A stretch of DNA of 64,000 nucleotides, taken from the NCBI RefSeq assembly GCF_003259175.1, contig NZ_QGOK01000010.1, positions 124,001 to 188,000 on the forward strand. The letters run 5' to 3'. The notes below the pieces were generated by a model. The model ran no database searches, was not told the DNA's origin, and saw only the letters and a program-made list of their open reading frames with translations. Source of the DNA: Marinomonas shanghaiensis (GTDB taxonomy: Bacteria > Pseudomonadota > Gammaproteobacteria > Pseudomonadales > Marinomonadaceae). Numbering within the stretch: position 1 is the stretch's first letter; the number at the start of each line of letters is the position of its first letter. Position numbers and translations under genes: made by a program. Shown piece by piece: positions 58,994 through 64,000 of this stretch.

Positions 58994-59482
58994 TTAATCA
59001 ACAATGGCCGCGCTAATTTTGTCATTTTCAGAACAACGCTTTCGGCTCTCAAGGTCTTGTCGCTCAGCCACTTGACGTACATCGTTGCGACGCACTAGCT
59101 GTTCTAAGCTAATTTGATTTAAAAAATCGTGTATTTGATCGCTTAAATCACACCATAAATGATGGGTAAGGCAAGTATTACCGCTCTGACAATCGCTACG
59201 GCCTTTACAGCCCGTCGCGTCTACCGACTCATTAACGGCATCGACTATTTGCGCAACAAAAATATCATGGTGAGAGCGGCTCAGACGATAACCGCCACCA
59301 GGACCTCGAACACTGTTTACCAATGCTTTCTTACGGAGCTTAGAAAATAACTGCTCCAGATAAGATAATGATATTCCCTGTCGATTCGAAATATCCGACA
59401 AGGACACAGGTCCTTTATCCGAATGCAATGCCAAATCAAGCATGGCGGTTACCGCATAACGACCTTTTGTTGTCAGGCGCAT
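58994..59482 (-). CDS. iscR: Rrf2-family Fe-S regulator IscR
   Basis: The 162-residue protein starts [20 protein letters not shown] and keeps the cluster ligands Cys92, Cys98, Cys104 and His107 at the same positions as E. coli IscR. With its 2Fe-2S cluster it represses its own operon through type 1 sites, two of which are seen upstream. The gene heads the SUF operon here, instead of isc genes. Confidence 0.96.
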   Translation of the reverse strand: MRLTTKGRYAVTAMLDLALHSDKGPVSLSDISNRQGISLSYLEQLFSKLRKKALVNSVRGPGGGYRLSRSHHDIFVAQIVDAVNESVDATGCKGRSDCQSGNTCLTHHLWCDLSDQIHDFLNQISLEQLVRRNDVRQVAERQDLESRKRCSENDKISAAIVD

Positions 59483-59516
59483 AAACTATCCACTTTAGAT
59501 TATTCTGTGAGTATGA

Positions 59517-59575
59517 ATAGTACACAAAACCTACTGTTTTGATCAAGTATTTACCTGACTATTTTAGTAGGTTAT
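59517..59575 (-). promoter_or_regulatory. iscR-suf promoter with two abutting IscR type 1 sites
   Basis: On the minus strand the promoter is -35 TTGATC (59546-59541), an 18-base spacer and -10 TACTAT (59522-59517). Two 25-base windows, 59551-59575 and 59526-59550, fit the type 1 IscR consensus (ATASYYGACT, RWWWYAGTC, RRSTAT) at 22 and 20 of 25 positions by eye. The second covers the -35 box and spacer, which fits autorepression. Confidence 0.78.
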
Positions 59576-59809
59576 TAGTCCCTCTTACCACGCGGCCATA
59601 TTTTACGTGTACTGGGACAAAAACTAAACCGCTGAATACAATTCTAAAGTACATCCTAAAAATCGCTCAAAACCACCACTAGGCCCTGCAGGACAATAAT
59701 CATGCAAAACAAAACCGAGCAACCAAAAGCAAGTAGAAAAAACGTGTTCTTTTCACACAAAAAAGCACACTATTAAATCCGTATACGACAGCTGTCAGGA
59801 GAGCGGATT

Positions 59810-60328
59810 ATGCCACAAAAACCTATAGCCGAAAAAAAAACAGAAGTAGAAGTCATACCACAAAAAAACAAAATGCCTATAGTAGCGTTGTTGTTGTGTT
59901 TTTTAGCCAGTGTTGCAGTTTCTTCAGGAGTGACCTATTTCCTACTTCAATCCCAAGAAGACATCGAAACCATCACCAAATTGGGAGCGCATGAGGAGCA
60001 ATTATCAAAAATACAGGAAACACTCACGCAACAGGATATGAAGATGAAGGCCATCGAAGCACAAAATGAAACCTTAAAGCTGTATTTAAGACACAGCAGT
60101 GCAACAGCGCTAAAAAACATCTTAATCAACCAAGAACAAAACATTCAGGCTTACCTAAAAGTCATGAAATCCGCCATGAGCGACTTATCAGCACTCAGCC
60201 CTAGAACAACAGACTGGAATGACGAGTATCAATATCAGCTAGACCTGGCCCTAAAAGGCAGCATAAAAAGAGAAGATTTATTGAAGTTACTCAAAACAGG
60301 GGAGCCAAATGACAAAGCCCCTCAATGA
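59810..60328 (+). CDS. Uncharacterised single-span membrane protein with coiled coil
   Basis: The 172-residue protein starts at ATG 59810 with AGGAG upstream. It has a charged N-terminus (AEKKTEVEVIPQKNK), one membrane segment at about 22-46 (MPIVALLLCFLASVAVSSGV), then a coiled coil at about 55-90 and a helical C-terminal part with DLLKLLKTGE. I do not recognise the family. It is a single gene between iscR and fadH; its stop codon lies inside the terminator stem-loop. Confidence 0.75.
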   Translation: MPQKPIAEKKTEVEVIPQKNKMPIVALLLCFLASVAVSSGVTYFLLQSQEDIETITKLGAHEEQLSKIQETLTQQDMKMKAIEAQNETLKLYLRHSSATALKNILINQEQNIQAYLKVMKSAMSDLSALSPRTTDWNDEYQYQLDLALKGSIKREDLLKLLKTGEPNDKAPQ

Positions 60329-60339
60329 AGAGGGGCTTT
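60314..60339. terminator. Terminator between the membrane protein gene and fadH
   Basis: The stem AAAGCCCCTC/GAGGGGCTTT with a six-base loop overlaps the upstream stop codon and is followed by a T run; it lies between convergent genes. Confidence 0.85.
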
Positions 60340-60392
60340 TTCTACAGACTTAACAACAAGACGTTATGATTATTATAATGAATTGAATAAAA

Positions 60393-62508
<2,116 letters not shown>

Positions 62509-62530
62509 GATACAAGTATTTAATCAGCCC

Positions 62531-63133
62531 ATGTCGACACTTAAAACACAATATCACCACGGTGATCTAACCAAATCTTTACTAGAATCCGCCTCTTTAA
62601 TCATCAAAGAACAAGGCGTAGAAAGCCTCAGCATGCGTAAACTTGCAGACACGGTTGGTGTTTCAAGAACTGCGCCTTATCATCATTTCAAAGATAAAAA
62701 CGCACTGCTTTGTGCACTTGCAGAACAAGGCTTTCATGAACAAGAACACATGCTTCGTGCTTTAAGAGCGCAAAGCAACACGGCAACCGAAGGCTTTAAA
62801 AAATACGTTCATATTTATTTGGAATATGCACTTCAGCATAACGAAGTTTATGATCTGATGTATGGCAGAACACTATGGAAAGCAGGTAATCCAAGCGATT
62901 CATTAAAAGCCGCATCAAAACAAACTTTTAAAGCATGGATTGATTGGGTGGAAGAATTACAAGAGCAAAATGTCCTACCAAACAACAACACACCACTCAG
63001 AATAGGGCAAACCACTTGGGCTAGCCTACATGGACTTGCTCGACTATTTATAGATGGTATCTACCTAAGTACGGAAGACTTACCTGATATGATTGAACAG
63101 ATGATTAAAAACCTCTGTTCAACCAGCGCCTAA
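62531..63133 (+). CDS. TetR-family transcriptional regulator
   Basis: From ATG 62531 the protein has 200 residues with the TetR HTH near 25-60 (VESLSMRKLADTVGVSRTAP, then YHHFKDKNALL) and a helical C-terminal domain of the TetR_C_33 kind. It is divergent from fadH, and two matching palindromes lie between them, so it likely represses both. No ribosome site is seen and the predicted transcript start falls at or near the ATG, so the mRNA may be leaderless. Its end overlaps the convergent transporter gene by 15 bases. Confidence 0.9.
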   Translation: MSTLKTQYHHGDLTKSLLESASLIIKEQGVESLSMRKLADTVGVSRTAPYHHFKDKNALLCALAEQGFHEQEHMLRALRAQSNTATEGFKKYVHIYLEYALQHNEVYDLMYGRTLWKAGNPSDSLKAASKQTFKAWIDWVEELQEQNVLPNNNTPLRIGQTTWASLHGLARLFIDGIYLSTEDLPDMIEQMIKNLCSTSA

Positions 63134-64000
63134 ATTGGATCGCGTATTAGACAATAATTGTTCTTTTCTTAATCGCTTAATATCCCTATGACTCAAATAC
63201 AGCAATGGCATAATCACAAAAAGCGATCCGACAAAAACACCTAGATCGGGCGCTTCACCAAAGATCCACCAACCTAGCAAAAAAGCGAAAATTAAACCGG
63301 AATATTCAGCACTCGTGACCTGGCTTGAAGCAACATAACGGTACCCAACCAAACAGGATACACTGTATAGAATCGAACACACCGAAGATAATGCAGAATA
63401 CATTAATACCTCAACTTGAAACGCCGCCCCTTCCCAAAGAGCCAATCCCCCTGCTAACGGCAAAGCAAAGAGCTGGGTAATTAACAGACCATAAAGCATA
63501 TCTTGATTTTGGGGCAAGCGCTTGATTAACAAACTGTTTGTCGCAAGAACAACCGCAAACAGGATCGCACTGATCATCCCAGAACTAATCTCTGTCGGCC
63601 TTAAGATAACCAGAATGCCAATAAATCCCAAAACAGCTGCGCACACCACATCCATTGTCAGGCGCTCTTTATAAAAAAAAGCCCCCAACAGCATAATAAA
63701 AATAGGAGCGGTATAAAACACAGCATTAGCCGTTGCCAATGACAGTTCAGCCAAAGAAAGAACCAGTAAAACAGCTGCCAAGACCCACATATTGCCGCGG
63801 ATAAAATGTAGCTTCATCCCTAAAAAAGCAGAGGATTTTGAATAACGGCGGAAGCGAAACGCGACAATAGGGCAAAGAATGAGGCACATAAAAACCGCTC
63901 GCAAAAACGTAAACTGAAAAATAGCCACATCTGCGCCTGCCATTTTAATAAAAGTATCACACAAGGTAGCAAAAAAACTGCCTAGAACTAAAACAAAAAT
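63119..64000 (-). CDS. DMT/EamA-family transporter, 5' end outside the window
   Basis: The frame is open to the window edge, with residues reading IFVLVLGSFFATLCDTFIKM before FLRAVF, so the start lies outside. The visible 293 residues hold two EamA units of about five membrane segments each (LATANAVFYTAPIFIMLLGA; SSQVTSAEYSGLIFAFLLGW). Substrate unknown; family members export metabolites or take up carboxylates. It is convergent with the TetR gene. Confidence 0.85.
   Translation of the reverse strand: MFVLVLGSFFATLCDTFIKMAGADVAIFQFTFLRAVFMCLILCPIVAFRFRRYSKSSAFLGMKLHFIRGNMWVLAAVLLVLSLAELSLATANAVFYTAPIFIMLLGAFFYKERLTMDVVCAAVLGFIGILVILRPTEISSGMISAILFAVVLATNSLLIKRLPQNQDMLYGLLITQLFALPLAGGLALWEGAAFQVEVLMYSALSSVCSILYSVSCLVGYRYVASSQVTSAEYSGLIFAFLLGWWIFGEAPDLGVFVGSLFVIMPLLYLSHRDIKRLRKEQLLSNTRSNLGAG

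Overview
This 64 kb window is a chromosomal segment of a marine-type gammaproteobacterium. The gene set (norspermidine genes, SUF operon next to ndk-rlmN-pilF-rodZ-ispG-hisS-yfgM-bamB-der, rimK with an M14-type hydrolase, two Cache chemoreceptors, aerobic-route B12 genes) fits the Oceanospirillales, and Marinomonas or a close relative is my best guess. That name is inference from gene content; no rRNA or tRNA gene was seen to anchor it.

Region 1 (1-7.1 kb, all on the minus strand) is the accessory part. It holds a microcin V-like export cluster: a HlyD/CvaA-type adaptor, a stand-alone LuxR-type HTH regulator, a double-glycine-type microcin precursor broken by a one-base frameshift, a small two-segment membrane protein that is a candidate immunity protein, the remnant of a second glycine-rich precursor, a JmjC/cupin-4 oxygenase, a CvaB-type ABC exporter with an intact C39 peptidase, and the start of a secreted M16 zinc peptidase. 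The peptide-gene stretch is visibly AT-rich and decaying, while the enzymes and exporter look intact.

Region 2 (7.1-24.2 kb) holds transport and sensing genes: a YnfM-like MFS transporter divergent from its LysR regulator, a CbiM-like cobalt permease behind a cobalamin riboswitch, a FUSC membrane protein, an OFA-family transporter, two chemoreceptors flanking a YegD-type Hsp70 protein, an NnrU protein, the carboxynorspermidine dehydrogenase/decarboxylase pair and a coiled-coil lipoprotein. Region 3 (24.2-32.5 kb) is a minus-strand B12 block: CbiX, CobN, CobW, CobM and CobJ, with a cluster of dispersed palindromic repeats between cobN and cobW.

Region 4 (32.6-42.3 kb) mixes single genes: an MliC-like lipoprotein, a type II lumazine synthase under an FMN riboswitch, a leucine-rich-repeat/protein kinase fusion, DUF1304, YbaM, thiopurine methyltransferase, YgiQ, an unknown membrane protein, and the rimK/desuccinylase-like pair. 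Region 5 (42.3-59.6 kb) is core: der, bamB, yfgM, hisS, ispG, rodZ, pilF, rlmN, ndk, then an IscS-like desulfurase and sufE-sufT-sufA-sufS-sufD-sufC-sufB-iscR. The SUF operon sits where many relatives carry isc genes, and two abutting IscR-type sites cover its promoter. Region 6 (59.8-64 kb) has a membrane/coiled-coil protein, fadH divergent from a TetR regulator with a shared double operator, and a DMT transporter cut by the window edge.
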